Assembly: GCA_001464615.1 (NCBI GenBank)
Contig: LNFI01000016.1
Coordinates: forward strand, 248,001 to 312,000
Origin: Sphingomonadales bacterium Ga0077557
Lineage (GTDB): Bacteria; Pseudomonadota; Alphaproteobacteria; Sphingomonadales; Sphingomonadaceae
Length of the DNA: 64,000 nt
Direction of reading: 5' to 3'
The notes under the pieces are model-generated. The model worked only from the letters and a program-made list of their open reading frames with translations, had not been told where the DNA came from and did no database searches. A program made the translations under genes and the position numbers. Shown one piece after another: positions 17,136 to 26,382 of this stretch. Every line of letters begins with the position of its first letter. Positions within the stretch are counted from its first letter, which is position 1.

Positions 17136-17389
17136 CCGCCCGTCACCGGTGGGAAAATGGCGATTTCGCGGGCCCCTTCGATGGGCGCGTCGAGCGGACC
17201 GAAGCGCTGATCGATCGCCGCCCGCAACCGCGCGCGATCGGCAAAGGCGGCGGCATGGCCAGCGCTTCGGCCGGCTAGCCAATCGATCAGATCAGCCACC
17301 GTCGCCAGGCCTTCGGGCGGCGAGACGCTTTCATGGCCACGGCCAATCTGTTCGCGGACCCAAGCGAAATAGAGCATCTCGACCGCCAT
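17132..17389 (-). CDS. moaD: Molybdopterin synthase sulfur carrier subunit MoaD
   Basis: Ubiquitin-like sulfur carrier of 85 residues that ends in the required Gly-Gly (IFPPVTGG), the site of adenylation and thiocarboxylation. It begins MAVEMLYFAWVREQIG, typical of MoaD. The start at 17389 lies 5 bases after the pgsA stop, and the stop overlaps moaE, so both subunits are made from coupled frames. The longer ORF-track start lies inside pgsA. Confidence 0.93.
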   Translation of the reverse strand: MAVEMLYFAWVREQIGRGHESVSPPEGLATVADLIDWLAGRSAGHAAAFADRARLRAAIDQRFGPLDAPIEGAREIAIFPPVTGG

Positions 17390-17394
17390 CGCCG

Positions 17395-17970
17395 TCAATC
17401 CATATGCTTCAGGCCGACGCGCAGATAATCCCAGCCCGTGATCACCGTCAGCCCAGCCGCCAGCCAAAGGGCTGACAGACTAGCCAGCTTGATCCAGGCC
17501 GCTGCCGGCAGCGCCCCGGCCAGGATCAGCCCGCCAAAGGCAATGATCTGCAGCGCGGTCTTCCATTTGGCGAGCTGCGATACCGGCACCGAGACGCGGA
17601 GCTGCGCCAAAAACTCCCGCAAGCCAGATACCGCAATCTCGCGCAGCAGGATGACGAGGGCTGCAACCTTGTGCAGCCCGGCGATATCTCCCGTCCCCAC
17701 CAGCAGCAGGATAACCGCGGCGATCATGATCTTGTCGGCAATCGGATCGAGAAATATGCCAAGCTTGGAGACGGTGCCCTGCGCGCGCGCCAGATAGCCA
17801 TCGAAATAATCGGTGATGCCCATCAGGCAGTACAGGCCGAAGCCGATCGCATAGCCAAGCCGCCAATCGGGCCACCACAACAGGGCAGCGAGCAACGGCA
17901 CGGCAAGGATCCGCGACAGGGTCAACAAATTGGGCAAGGTCAACATTGCGGGCCGCTCTACGCCTGTCAT
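17395..17970 (-). CDS. pgsA: CDP-diacylglycerol-glycerol-3-phosphate 3-phosphatidyltransferase
   Basis: Membrane enzyme of phosphatidylglycerol synthesis. The CDP-alcohol phosphotransferase motif D-G-x2-A-R-x8-G-x3-D-x3-D is seen as TDYFDGYLARAQGTVSKLGI plus FLDPIADK, within about five hydrophobic helices. The start is uncertain: ATG at 17970 (MTGVERPAMLTLPN) is used; TTG at 17982 and ATG at 17946 are alternatives, and none has a strong ribosome-binding site. It is followed 5 bases later by moaD and is divergent from an LplT-like transporter, so two phospholipid-related genes share this intergenic region. Confidence 0.92.
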   Translation of the reverse strand: MTGVERPAMLTLPNLLTLSRILAVPLLAALLWWPDWRLGYAIGFGLYCLMGITDYFDGYLARAQGTVSKLGIFLDPIADKIMIAAVILLLVGTGDIAGLHKVAALVILLREIAVSGLREFLAQLRVSVPVSQLAKWKTALQIIAFGGLILAGALPAAAWIKLASLSALWLAAGLTVITGWDYLRVGLKHMD

Positions 17971-18083
17971 GGGCCGACGCAAACCCCACCCGGCGGGCGC
18001 ATCTACATTATCCGATTGCCGGTTTCCGCGCCGCTCGGCTATGGCCTTGTCACAGTCTTGCCATTTTGAGGTACGGTTTTTCC

Positions 18084-19397
18084 ATGTTGAATGCGCTCGG
18101 GCTCCTGAAGAAGCGCAGATTTCTGCCCCTTTTTGTCACTCAGTTCCTCGGCGCCTTTAACGACAATCTGTTCAAGACCTCGATGGTGCTGTTCGCGACG
18201 TACCAGATTTATAACGATCCCAAGATCGAGCAAAATTTCAATGCGATTGCGACAGCGATCGGCATTTTGCCGTTTTTCCTGCTCTCGGCGCTGTCCGGCC
18301 AGCTCGCGGATACACACGACAAGGCAAAGATTATCCGGATCGTGAAGACCGCCGAAATTTTGATCATGATCGTCGGTTCGGCAGGCCTGCTGCTGGCGCA
18401 TGGTGGCTATGCCACCCCCGGCCTGGCGCTGATGCTCATCGCGGTGCTGGGGCTTGGCATTCATTCGGCGTTTTTTGGGCCAATCAAATACGCCATTCTG
18501 CCCCAGCATCTGCACGAAGACGAAGTGCTGGGCGGCACCGGCCTGGTCGAATCTGCGACCTATCTGGCGATCCTGGCCGGCACGATCGTGGCGGGCTTGC
18601 TCGCGGCCCAGCCGGCCGAGTGGACCGTGATCACGGTACTTGTCGTGGCGCTGATCGGCTGGGTCACCGCACTGTTCGTGCCAGCAGCGCTGCGCGCCGG
18701 GCCAGAGCTAAAAATCAACTACAACCCCTTTACCTCATCCTGGCGCGTGATCAGCGCGACGATGCATATCCCCCGCCTGTTCATGACGATTTGCGCGATC
18801 AGCTTTTTCTGGTCGATGGGGGCGGTGCTGATCATCATCTTCCCGCCGCTGGTCAAAAATGTGCTCACCTCTGATGAGGCTGTTTCAACCTTTGTGATTG
18901 CGCTGTTCTCGGTCGGTGTCGCGGTTGGCTCGGTTGCGATCAACGCGCTGCTCAAGGGCCATACCTCAGCGCGCTATGCGCCAGCGTCGGTGTTGGCGAT
19001 GGGCGCGTGCGTCGTGATCTTTTCCTTACTGTGCCGCAGCTGGCCAGCCGCCCCGGCCGGTACACTGTATGATTTGCACAGTTTCATGCAGTTGCCGCGC
19101 GGCATTGCTGTGGTCGCTGCGTTGATCGCGATTGCTGTAACGGGCGGCATGTTCGTGGTGCCGCTCTATGCCTTTTTGACGACGACCGTCACCAAGGATC
19201 AGACCGCGCGGACCGTCGCTGCCAATAATGTCGTCAATGCCGGCGCCATGGTGCTGGGCGCCGTTGGCGTGCAGGGGTTAGCGCTTGCCGGTGTCGGCCC
19301 TAGCGACATGCTGTTCGTGGTCGCGGTGATGTGCCCGATATCGGCATGGCTGGGCTATAAACTGCACCTGCTCTGTGACGACATCCCGGCGACCTAA
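18084..19397 (+). CDS. MFS transporter, lysophospholipid transporter LplT-like
   Basis: The 437-residue protein has about twelve hydrophobic segments. The opening FLPLFVTQFLGAFNDNLFKT and the segment FFGPIKYAILPQHL are hallmarks of the LplT branch of the major facilitator superfamily, which flips lysophospholipids into the cytoplasm for re-acylation. The start is placed at 18084 (MLNALGLLKKRRF) because the earlier part of the track ORF covers the divergent promoter region. In many bacteria the acyltransferase is fused or adjacent; none is visible here. The pgsA neighbour fits a phospholipid context. Confidence 0.88.
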   Translation: MLNALGLLKKRRFLPLFVTQFLGAFNDNLFKTSMVLFATYQIYNDPKIEQNFNAIATAIGILPFFLLSALSGQLADTHDKAKIIRIVKTAEILIMIVGSAGLLLAHGGYATPGLALMLIAVLGLGIHSAFFGPIKYAILPQHLHEDEVLGGTGLVESATYLAILAGTIVAGLLAAQPAEWTVITVLVVALIGWVTALFVPAALRAGPELKINYNPFTSSWRVISATMHIPRLFMTICAISFFWSMGAVLIIIFPPLVKNVLTSDEAVSTFVIALFSVGVAVGSVAINALLKGHTSARYAPASVLAMGACVVIFSLLCRSWPAAPAGTLYDLHSFMQLPRGIAVVAALIAIAVTGGMFVVPLYAFLTTTVTKDQTARTVAANNVVNAGAMVLGAVGVQGLALAGVGPSDMLFVVAVMCPISAWLGYKLHLLCDDIPAT

Positions 19398-19428
19398 CGC
19401 CTGCCAGGCCAGCTCCAGGCGATAACGC

Positions 19429-19608
19429 CTATAAAATCAGCGTATAGATGCAGATGAAGAATGCGGTGAAGCTGAGCGCAAACAGCTTCAGCTCATCCTC
19501 CCCCTTTGCCGCGGCGGCCAGCGCCTTGGGCGCAGAACGCTTGGTTCCCACCATCCGGCGGATCGGGTGGCCATGGGCCGGGGCGGATGCGATTGATCTG
19601 AATGCCAT
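19429..19608 (-). CDS. Small C-tail membrane protein, below ORF-track cutoff
   Basis: An uninterrupted 59-residue frame runs from ATG 19608 to TAG 19429. It has a basic N-terminus (IRRMVGTKRSAPKALAAAAK) and a C-terminal hydrophobic helix (LFALSFTAFFICIYTLIL), the pattern of a tail-anchored small protein. The coding is supported by high third-position GC and the coherent helix. It is convergent with the LplT-like gene and divergent from the two-component genes at 19806. Sphingomonads often carry small proteins of this style; function unknown. Confidence 0.65.
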   Translation of the reverse strand: MAFRSIASAPAHGHPIRRMVGTKRSAPKALAAAAKGEDELKLFALSFTAFFICIYTLIL

Positions 19609-19740
19609 GCGCTGAAGTTAACGCGATGTTTACGATTATTGCCAGCATTCAAGATGGTTAAGCAGTGTTACGCTTTGGTACAGCGGCAGCGGCAATGCTG
19701 CCTGCGATGTAAAGAAGTATTGCTTGATTCGCTTTGGGAA

Positions 19741-19770
19741 ACGCACTCCGTTGACGCTCCGGAACGCTCC
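19741..19770. promoter_or_regulatory. Direct repeats upstream of response regulator
   Basis: ACGCTCC occurs at 19754-19760 and 19764-19770, ten bases apart, with a related ACGCACTCC at 19741. Tandem repeats at one helical turn are typical OmpR-family sites, and they lie 36 bases before the regulator start, which suggests autoregulation. Confidence 0.35.
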
Positions 19771-19805
19771 CCCTACTTCTGTTCGATGAAACTAGGCGAT
19801 CTTGT

Positions 19806-20516
19806 ATGACGGCCCCAACGATTCTGCTGGTTGAAGATGACCCAGCGCTTCGCACGCTTACCACCCGAGCGCTGCAGGAAAACGGCTATACCGTCCGCCC
19901 TGCGGCTGCCGCGCCCGAAATGTGGTTGGCCTTTGATCAAGGGCCAGTTGATCTTGTCCTGCTTGATATCATGCTGCCCGGCACCAACGGCATCGATCTG
20001 TGCCGGTCGCTGCGTCAGCAAAGCGATGTGCCGATCATTTTCATCAGCGCCAGGGGGAGCGAGACCGACCGGGTCGTCGGCCTTGAGCTGGGTGCGGACG
20101 ATTACATTGCCAAACCATTTGGGACGCGTGAGCTCGTCGCGCGCGTCCGCGCGGTGCTGCGCCGTCCGGCGCTTGACCGGGGCAAGGGCGATGGCGAAGC
20201 CAAAACCATTGTTTTTGATGGGTGGGTGGTTGACCTGCCCCGTCGCGAATTACGCTCACCCAGCGGTGCCAGCGTCGATCTGACCGGCGCAGAGTTCGAT
20301 CTGCTGGTAACATTGCTTGATCACGCCCAGCGCGTGATCGCCCGTGATCGGCTGATCGAATTGTCGCGGACCCGGCTTGGCGACAGTTCGGATCGCAGCA
20401 TCGACGTGTTGATCAGCCGGTTGCGCCGCAAGCTTTCCAGCGCCGGCCGTGATGCGCCGATCATCACGGTGCGCGGGATTGGGTATATGCTGAACGTCCC
20501 TGTCGAGCGTCGTTGA
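19806..20516 (+). CDS. OmpR-family response regulator
   Basis: Two-component transcription factor of 236 residues. Receiver domain: acidic pocket E10-D11-D12, phospho-acceptor D54 (LVLLDIMLPG), conserved lysine in DDYIAKPFGTRELVAR. The C-terminal winged helix includes LTGAEFDLLVTLLDHAQRVI and SIDVLISRLRRKL. Overall it resembles OmpR itself or regulators of envelope stress more than PhoB. Its stop overlaps the TTG start of the downstream sensor kinase (TTGA), so the two are translationally coupled. Direct repeats upstream may be an autoregulatory site. The input signal is unknown. Confidence 0.92.
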   Translation: MTAPTILLVEDDPALRTLTTRALQENGYTVRPAAAAPEMWLAFDQGPVDLVLLDIMLPGTNGIDLCRSLRQQSDVPIIFISARGSETDRVVGLELGADDYIAKPFGTRELVARVRAVLRRPALDRGKGDGEAKTIVFDGWVVDLPRRELRSPSGASVDLTGAEFDLLVTLLDHAQRVIARDRLIELSRTRLGDSSDRSIDVLISRLRRKLSSAGRDAPIITVRGIGYMLNVPVERR

Positions 20517-21910
20517 TCAAGTTCGTTCGCCCATCGCCCGGGGTCCTTGGGCAGATTGTGGCGATCCTGCTGCTGACGGTGATTATCGAATTCGGCATCA
20601 GTACAATCCTTTACGAGCGCGACAGCCAATTTTCGGTGCGCGATGACGAAGCGCGCCGCATTGCCGAACATCTGGCGATCACCCAGCAACTGATGTCCGC
20701 AGCACCCGTCGCCCAACGGCCGCAGCTTGCAGCATCGCTCAGCACCGGCCATTATCTGGTCCAGTGGCAGACTGCACAGCACCCGCCGCCGCCATCGGCA
20801 ACGGCGCTCGCGGGGATGACGAAGCAAATTGTGGCATGGGAACCGACGCTAGGCAGCACTGACCTGCGGATTTGGCTCGAATCGCCAGGCCGCAAGGCCG
20901 TGGTCACGGGCGGGCTTCACCTTGCCGACCATAGCTGGCTGTATTTCCGCACCCAGGAACCTGTCGCCAATGTGCGCGTCATTACCGAACGGGTCCTGCT
21001 CGCGCTGGCACCAGCAATTGCCCTGGTGCTGATGGCCGGTTTGCTGATGCAACGGACATTGCAGCCGCTGCGCCGGTTGGCAGCCGCCGCCGACCAAACC
21101 GGCAGCGGTGTCGAAGTCTATGTCAAGGAAGAAGGGCCAACCGATGTCGCGCAGGTGATTCGCGCCTTTAATGGCATGCAAAGCCGTATCCATGGGCTGA
21201 TCAACGATCGCACTCAGGCGCTGTTCGCGGTCGGTCATGATCTGCGGACGCCGCTTTCGCGGCTTAAGCTGCGCGCCGATGGCGTTCAGGAGCAACAGGT
21301 ACGCGACGCGATCCGCGAAGACATTGATGAAATGGAAGCGATGGTTTCATCGTTGCTCGCCTATTTGGGCGGCGACGAGGATCCAGAAACGCCAACCCGC
21401 GTCGACCTTGCGGTAAAATGCGCGACTATCGCCGATGATGCGACCGATCATGGCGCCAATGTCAGCTATGTCGGCCCTGATCATCTTGAAGTGATGATCC
21501 GTCGATCGGCAATCAAGCGCGCCATCACCAATCTTGTCGATAATGGCCTGCACCACGGATCATCGGTGATGCTGACGCTGCAAGACGATGGCGATGCGAT
21601 CCGCCTCTATGTTGAAGATAACGGGCCCGGCATCCCGCCCGACAAGCTGGCTGATGTCCTCAAACCCTTTGTCAGGCTCGACACCGCCCGCCAGCGCGAC
21701 ACCGTCGGCTTTGGCCTCGGGCTATCAATCGTCTCGCGCGCCGTTGAGGATGAGGGCGGGACGATGACGCTATCGAACCGCGCCGAAGGCGGGCTGCGTG
21801 CGGAGATCTACCTCCCCATGGCCAAGGCGGTTACGCGGGCGCAGCCAGCGTCTTCAAGGCGATCAGTGGATCGGCCAGCTGGATCGGATCGGGTGACAGC
21901 CCCGTCGTAA
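20513..21910 (+). CDS. Sensor histidine kinase
   Basis: Membrane-bound partner of the preceding regulator, 465 residues. Two transmembrane helices (about residues 10-28 and 160-180) flank a periplasmic domain of about 130 residues. A HAMP linker follows ([19 protein letters not shown]), then the H-box [15 protein letters not shown] with H242, the N-box [10 protein letters not shown], and ATP-lid motifs [10 protein letters not shown] and GFGLGLSIV, so the kinase core is complete. It starts with TTG overlapping the regulator stop. The last 25 residues are Arg/Ser-rich and their codons overlap the 3' end of the convergent reductase gene by 80 bases. Confidence 0.92.
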   Translation: MIKFVRPSPGVLGQIVAILLLTVIIEFGISTILYERDSQFSVRDDEARRIAEHLAITQQLMSAAPVAQRPQLAASLSTGHYLVQWQTAQHPPPPSATALAGMTKQIVAWEPTLGSTDLRIWLESPGRKAVVTGGLHLADHSWLYFRTQEPVANVRVITERVLLALAPAIALVLMAGLLMQRTLQPLRRLAAAADQTGSGVEVYVKEEGPTDVAQVIRAFNGMQSRIHGLINDRTQALFAVGHDLRTPLSRLKLRADGVQEQQVRDAIREDIDEMEAMVSSLLAYLGGDEDPETPTRVDLAVKCATIADDATDHGANVSYVGPDHLEVMIRRSAIKRAITNLVDNGLHHGSSVMLTLQDDGDAIRLYVEDNGPGIPPDKLADVLKPFVRLDTARQRDTVGFGLGLSIVSRAVEDEGGTMTLSNRAEGGLRAEIYLPMAKAVTRAQPASSRRSVDRPAGSDRVTAPS

Positions 21911-23075
21911 TGCCAGCAACCACCAACGCCCGCCCCGCGACATAATCCTTGATCATGTTGACGCAATCCAGCGCGATCACATGCCCATCACGCAAATAGA
22001 TGACCGAGAAGCTGCGCGTGGCGGGGTCCCCACGCACCAGCACATGATCATAGCCCGTCGATAGACCGACCGTCTGCAACTTCAGATCATATTGGTTGGA
22101 CCAGAACCACGGCACTGCGTCATAGCCATCAGTACCGCCCATGATCGCCTTGGCGGCAATTGTTGCCTGATCATTGGCATTTTGGACCGATTCCAGCCGG
22201 ATCACCGCGCCCCCGGCGAAGCGATTGGCATGGGCCGCGCAATCGCCAATCGCGAAGATATCGGGCAGGCTGGTGCGGCACTGCGCATCAACCAGCACAC
22301 CATTGCCCCCTGCGGCACCTGCCTCCAGCAGCGGCGCGACAGCGGGAATGATGCCGATCCCCACCACCACCATGTCGCAACCGATCAGCTCGCCGTCCGT
22401 CAGCCGGACGCCAATTGCCCGGCCGTTCGCGCCCTCAATCGCCTCGACCATCGCGCCCAACCGCACATCGACGCCGTGCGCGCGATGTTCGGCTTCGAAA
22501 AAGCGCGACAGCGGTTCCCCGGCGACACGGGCCAGCACGCGATCAAGCGCTTCGACCACCGTCACCTGCTTGCCGAGCTTGCTGAGCACTGCCGCCGCTT
22601 CAAGCCCGATATAGCCGCCGCCAATGACGACGACCCGGCTTACCGACGCCAATTCAGCGATCTGCTGATCCACATCAGCGCGACTGCGGACATAATGGAC
22701 GCCCGCCACCTCTGCCCCCGGACAAGTCAGCTTTCGCGGCGCGCCGCCGGTCGCCCAGATGAGCGTGCGATAGCCGAATGATTGGCCATCCTCGGTCGTG
22801 ACCCGATGCTCCTCTGGCAGCACTGCGTTAACCCGCATGCCCAGCCGAAAATCGATCTGCCGTTCTGACCAGAACGCCGCTGGGCGGATCAGTAGTCGTT
22901 CAAAGGGCTTGTCGCCAGCCAGATAATCTTTCGACAGTGGCGGCCGTTCATAGGGCAGTTCGGGCTCTTCGCCGATAATCGCTATTGAGCCGGTAAAGCC
23001 CTGTTGCCTGAGCGCAATCGCCGCCTGCGCGCCGCCATGCCCTGCCCCGACGATGACTATATCTGCCTGATCCAC
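21831..23075 (-). CDS. FAD/NAD(P)-dependent ferredoxin reductase
   Basis: Flavoprotein of 414 residues in the putidaredoxin/rhodocoxin reductase class, which passes electrons from NAD(P)H to a small 2Fe-2S ferredoxin, often for a cytochrome P450 or dioxygenase. It has an N-terminal FAD motif ([17 protein letters not shown]), a second dinucleotide motif for NADH ([21 protein letters not shown]), the FAD-binding segment [11 protein letters not shown] and a C-terminal domain with [16 protein letters not shown]. The GTG at 23075 is chosen because of an AGAGGA site; the track's start adds an implausible tail. No ferredoxin or P450 gene is nearby. Confidence 0.92.
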   Translation of the reverse strand: MDQADIVIVGAGHGGAQAAIALRQQGFTGSIAIIGEEPELPYERPPLSKDYLAGDKPFERLLIRPAAFWSERQIDFRLGMRVNAVLPEEHRVTTEDGQSFGYRTLIWATGGAPRKLTCPGAEVAGVHYVRSRADVDQQIAELASVSRVVVIGGGYIGLEAAAVLSKLGKQVTVVEALDRVLARVAGEPLSRFFEAEHRAHGVDVRLGAMVEAIEGANGRAIGVRLTDGELIGCDMVVVGIGIIPAVAPLLEAGAAGGNGVLVDAQCRTSLPDIFAIGDCAAHANRFAGGAVIRLESVQNANDQATIAAKAIMGGTDGYDAVPWFWSNQYDLKLQTVGLSTGYDHVLVRGDPATRSFSVIYLRDGHVIALDCVNMIKDYVAGRALVVAGITTGLSPDPIQLADPLIALKTLAAPA

Positions 23076-23137
23076 ACCGCATCCTCTACCAATTGTTCTG
23101 CCGCTATCCTTGGTTGGACAGCGGATCGCAAGCCGCG

Positions 23138-24085
23138 CTAGGCGACCAGCCCGATGTCCTGCCAATGCTCGGCGAGCACGCCGAGCATCCTGGGCATGAC
23201 CGCAAATTGCTTTGGCCGAACAAACTGAAATACCCCGATCTGGCCCGCCATCGCCGCGCTCGCCTGGAGATAGCGGGATTTACGCCCCATGCGTTGCATC
23301 AGCACCGGGCGATAAGCATTGGCAACCAGCAGCGCGGTGCGATCGGCCAGATTAGGAATCTTGACCTCAATTGCCGCCCCAGAATCGCTTTCGGACAATT
23401 GATAAATCGCGCCGATCGCCAGAGCGTCCTCGCTCCGCTGGGCGGGATCGACATAAAATTTGTTGGGATTGATCGGCACCGCGCCCTGCCGTCGCCCGTC
23501 CAGCGCCAGCGCCGCGATCGAGGGCGTCCATAATTTCAATTGGCGCCCATCAGGTCGAAGCATCGGCCGCGATGCCGTATCCAGGGCAATCGCGCATTGA
23601 TCGTCGGATAGCAGCGGGTATCCCTGTTCAGCAAGCGCCGCGGCGAGCGTCGATTTGCCAGCGCCCGATCGCCCGCAAAACAGCACGGCGCACCCGCCAA
23701 CCGCAATCGCGCTGGCATGCAGAACGATGTCGCCCCGCTGATGGAGCAGCACCGCAAAGACCGTACCGACCAGGAACATCGTCAGTTCTTCCGGCGCGGC
23801 ATCGGGTTCAGCAGCATAATGGATCATGCTGCCGCCTTCGATCAGGAAGCGCCCAATGCCGGGACGCAGCGACAACGCCTGGGTCGCGCCAAGCTGCAAT
23901 CGCGGCCGCAGTAGCACGGGATCAGGGAGCATGGTTGGCACGACGCCGGCCGCGATGGTCACATCGGGCGGCGCATCGCTTGCCAGTCGGCGCAACCCGG
24001 GCAGGGCAAGATCGCTTTGAACAGTTAATCCCGAAACACGGTATCGATAGACCGGCGGTCGATCGCCAGGTTCAGCCATGGTCAC
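23138..24085 (-). CDS. HPr kinase/phosphorylase-like P-loop protein
   Basis: The 315-residue product has an N-terminal beta-rich half and a C-terminal kinase domain with Walker [10 protein letters not shown] (about residue 138) and a downstream LLSDDQCAI motif equivalent to the catalytic acidic pair of HprK. True HprK phosphorylates HPr in the PTS, but no PTS gene is visible. Related proteins occur beside lasso-peptide and other RiPP genes, yet no precursor, protease or cyclase gene was found here. Its GTG start overlaps the pyrC stop (GTGA), so it is translationally coupled to pyrimidine synthesis. The substrate is unknown. Confidence 0.8.
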   Translation of the reverse strand: MTMAEPGDRPPVYRYRVSGLTVQSDLALPGLRRLASDAPPDVTIAAGVVPTMLPDPVLLRPRLQLGATQALSLRPGIGRFLIEGGSMIHYAAEPDAAPEELTMFLVGTVFAVLLHQRGDIVLHASAIAVGGCAVLFCGRSGAGKSTLAAALAEQGYPLLSDDQCAIALDTASRPMLRPDGRQLKLWTPSIAALALDGRRQGAVPINPNKFYVDPAQRSEDALAIGAIYQLSESDSGAAIEVKIPNLADRTALLVANAYRPVLMQRMGRKSRYLQASAAMAGQIGVFQFVRPKQFAVMPRMLGVLAEHWQDIGLVA

Positions 24086-25161
24086 GCAGGCGCAAGGCCA
24101 GCAAAGCGCCAGGGCAGGATATCCCCGGCATGAAAGGGCACCAGATTGCCCGCATCGGGCGTGGCGATGATTGCGGGAACCGTCACCGGCACGCGTTCCA
24201 GCACGATCCGTTCATCGCTGAGCGGAAGCCCATAGAAGCGCGGTCCATGCTCGGCGGCGAAAGCCTCCAGCCGATCGATTGCGCCCTCCTCCTCAAAAGT
24301 CGCAGCATAGCTTTCAATTGCGAAGGGGGCGTTGAACAAACCGGCGCAGCCACAGGCCGATTCCTTGCGGCCAACCTCATGCGGCGCCGAATCCGTGCCC
24401 AGGAAAAACTTCGGCGAGCCCGAAACCGCCGCCCGGCGCAGGGCGAGCCGGTGCCGCTCGCGCTTGGCAACCGGCAGGCAATAGAAATGCGGTCGGATGC
24501 CGCCTTCGAACATCGCGTTGCGGTTTATCCGCAAATGATGCGGCGTAATCGTCGCTGCAACCAGCGGGCCACTCGCCTCAACAAAGGCCACCGCATCAGC
24601 GGTGGTGATATGTTCAAATACTGCTTTCAATCCCGGAAAATCGGCGCTGATCCGGGAAAAAATGCGATCGATAAACACCGCTTCCCGGTCGAAAATGTCC
24701 ACCGAAGGATCGGTCACTTCGCCGTGCAGCAACAGCGGCATGCCGATTTTCTGCATCCGCTCCAGCACCGCGCTGATCGCGCTGACATCGGAGACGCCAT
24801 GTTCAGCATTGGTGGTGGCATGCGCGGGATAAAGTTTGGCAGCCGCAAAAACACCCTCGGTAAAGCCGCGCTCAACCTCATCGGGATCGCTATGATCGGT
24901 GAGATAGCAGGTCATCAATGGCGTGAAGCCAAGGCCAGGATCGACCGCCGCCATGATCCGCGCCCGATAGGCCGATGCGGCTGCCCGGTCCGTCACCGGC
25001 GGGACGAGATTGGGCATCACAATCGCCCGCGCAAACTGCCGGGCGGTAAAATGTGCAACGCCCGCCAGCATTGCCTCATCGCGCAGATGAACGTGCCAGT
25101 CATCTGGCCGACGCAGGATAAGTCGATCGGGCGAAAGCGGATCAGCAGCCATCACCGCCAT
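24082..25161 (-). CDS. pyrC: Dihydroorotase, class II
   Basis: Zinc amidohydrolase that closes carbamoyl-aspartate to dihydroorotate in pyrimidine synthesis. The 359-residue protein matches E. coli-type PyrC: metal ligands in DDWHVHLRDE, the PNLVPPVTD loop, the LLLHGEVTDPSVDIFDREA segment, the carboxylated-lysine region (AKLYPAHATTN) and the C-terminal FFLGTDSAPH motif. All key residues appear intact. It is followed directly by the HprK-like kinase gene with a four-base overlap. Alternative start at 25152 (MAADPLSPDRL) cannot be excluded. Confidence 0.95.
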   Translation of the reverse strand: MAVMAADPLSPDRLILRRPDDWHVHLRDEAMLAGVAHFTARQFARAIVMPNLVPPVTDRAAASAYRARIMAAVDPGLGFTPLMTCYLTDHSDPDEVERGFTEGVFAAAKLYPAHATTNAEHGVSDVSAISAVLERMQKIGMPLLLHGEVTDPSVDIFDREAVFIDRIFSRISADFPGLKAVFEHITTADAVAFVEASGPLVAATITPHHLRINRNAMFEGGIRPHFYCLPVAKRERHRLALRRAAVSGSPKFFLGTDSAPHEVGRKESACGCAGLFNAPFAIESYAATFEEEGAIDRLEAFAAEHGPRFYGLPLSDERIVLERVPVTVPAIIATPDAGNLVPFHAGDILPWRFAGLAPA

Positions 25162-25248
25162 TTACCCGACCGTCGCGCAAAGTCCATTGCCGCCCGCACG
25201 ACGCAACGGCGGGATCCCGCAAGGCCAAACCCTTGCGGGATCAACCGA

Positions 25249-26076
25249 TCAGAAGCTTGCCAAAACCGAGAACACGACCTGTGGGCCGGCAATCGGGCCG
25301 CCATCCTTGGTCGAGCTGAAATTCGGCAACAGATACGCCGATTCCGCTGCAGTGATGTCCGTATCGACATAGGCAACACCGAGCACCAAGGGTCCTACCA
25401 CTGCGTCAACGCCGAGCAGCCAATCGACATATTTCCCGGTCGGTGCAACGCTGGTGCCGTTCGGGCCAAGCCCTGGGTTGCCGTCCGAATAGCCAACATG
25501 CGCCTTTGCGGTGATTGGCGTTCTCGGGATGCCAACGCTGGCATCACCCCAGACGTAAATATTATCGTCGGACTGGCCACGGCTGAACGGCGTGTTCGAG
25601 AAATTGCCGAGCGCCCGCTGCTTGGGCGCATAAGCAAAGCCACCGAGCACCGACACTGGCCCGACCGTGCCGCTGAGCTTGACATAAGGCTCGGCAAAGT
25701 CGGTGTTGCTTGCGCCGCCCGGGTACATATACCAGGTCAGGCCGACATCGAGCGTCGCGCCGCCGATGGGCCGTTTGTAACCAGCAAAAAGATCGAGCTC
25801 GCTGTTTGAACCGCCAAAAGCGCCCCAACCAGCAAGGTTGGATGCCCAGGTCCCGGCATAAAGGCCGCTTTCATGCGTGACGGTGAAGCCGCCCTGCACG
25901 GCAAGCTCTTCGTCGGACTGGGAAACGCCGCGAAAACGATAATCTGAAACCAGCGCAATCGAGCCCGTTACGGTCAGTGCCTTGGGCGCTTCGGTTTCCT
26001 GGGCAGCAGCAGGCTGCGCGATGATCAACATCGCTGCGGCGACAGTGCTAGCGGTGGTGCAAACTGATAACTTCAT
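25249..26076 (-). CDS. TorF family putative porin
   Basis: Outer-membrane protein of 275 residues. It has a signal peptide (STVAAAMLIIAQPAAAQ) and the opening pattern of the TorF/Gcw_chp family (GSIALVSDYRFRGVSQSDEELAVQGGFTVTHESGLY), with alternating amphipathic strands and a C-terminal aromatic residue (VVFSVLASF) suited to barrel insertion. The family is widespread in Proteobacteria; substrates are not known. The gene is probably monocistronic, with its promoter in the 306-base gap up to 26382. Confidence 0.88.
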   Translation of the reverse strand: MKLSVCTTASTVAAAMLIIAQPAAAQETEAPKALTVTGSIALVSDYRFRGVSQSDEELAVQGGFTVTHESGLYAGTWASNLAGWGAFGGSNSELDLFAGYKRPIGGATLDVGLTWYMYPGGASNTDFAEPYVKLSGTVGPVSVLGGFAYAPKQRALGNFSNTPFSRGQSDDNIYVWGDASVGIPRTPITAKAHVGYSDGNPGLGPNGTSVAPTGKYVDWLLGVDAVVGPLVLGVAYVDTDITAAESAYLLPNFSSTKDGGPIAGPQVVFSVLASF

Positions 26077-26382
26077 GGGATCTCCTGTTGCCAGATTGAG
26101 GTCCCGCCTGCGCCTGCCTCGTCGCCACTCTCGCCGTAGAAGGCGGGTGAAGCATCGGAACGACCTAGAAACACTGACGCAGATATATGGCTCAATAATG
26201 ACTTGTTTATAACAAATTGTGGCTCTATCGACTATGTCAGCATTGTGTTGCAGTGCAGCATCGCTTTACTTCCGCAAGCGGTGCCCGAACCCCTCGCTGC
26301 CGCGGCACCGGCCAAGAAAATGCCGGATGCCCAGCCAACGGGGCACCCGGCTTAATGGCTGCAATCGATCGGACGATCACCT
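26077..26382. other. Intergenic region with porin promoter and terminator
   Basis: 306 bases between the TorF porin start and the stop of the aminotransferase gene, both on the minus strand. It holds an AT-rich stretch (around 26190-26225), probably the porin promoter, and a terminator-like inverted repeat at 26315-26351. No gene is convincing; the short plus-strand ORFs in the track have no recognisable protein features. Confidence 0.5.
26315..26351 (-). terminator. Terminator after aminotransferase gene
   Basis: Minus-strand arms GCCGGGTGCCC and GGGCATCCGGC (26341-26351 and 26322-26332) form an 11-base stem with one G-U pair, followed by ATTTTCTT. The position, 31 bases after the aminotransferase stop, fits a transcription terminator. 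Confidence 0.7.

Noticed and set aside
23076-24085. Lasso peptide or other RiPP cluster around the HprK-like kinase
   Set aside because: No precursor-size ORF with a leader, no transglutaminase-like protease and no asparagine synthase-like cyclase lie nearby; the flanking genes are a ferredoxin reductase and pyrC.
23572-25809. 745-residue plus-strand ORF
   Set aside because: It is a shadow of the kinase, pyrC and porin genes; the translation is rich in Arg, Ala and His with no domain.
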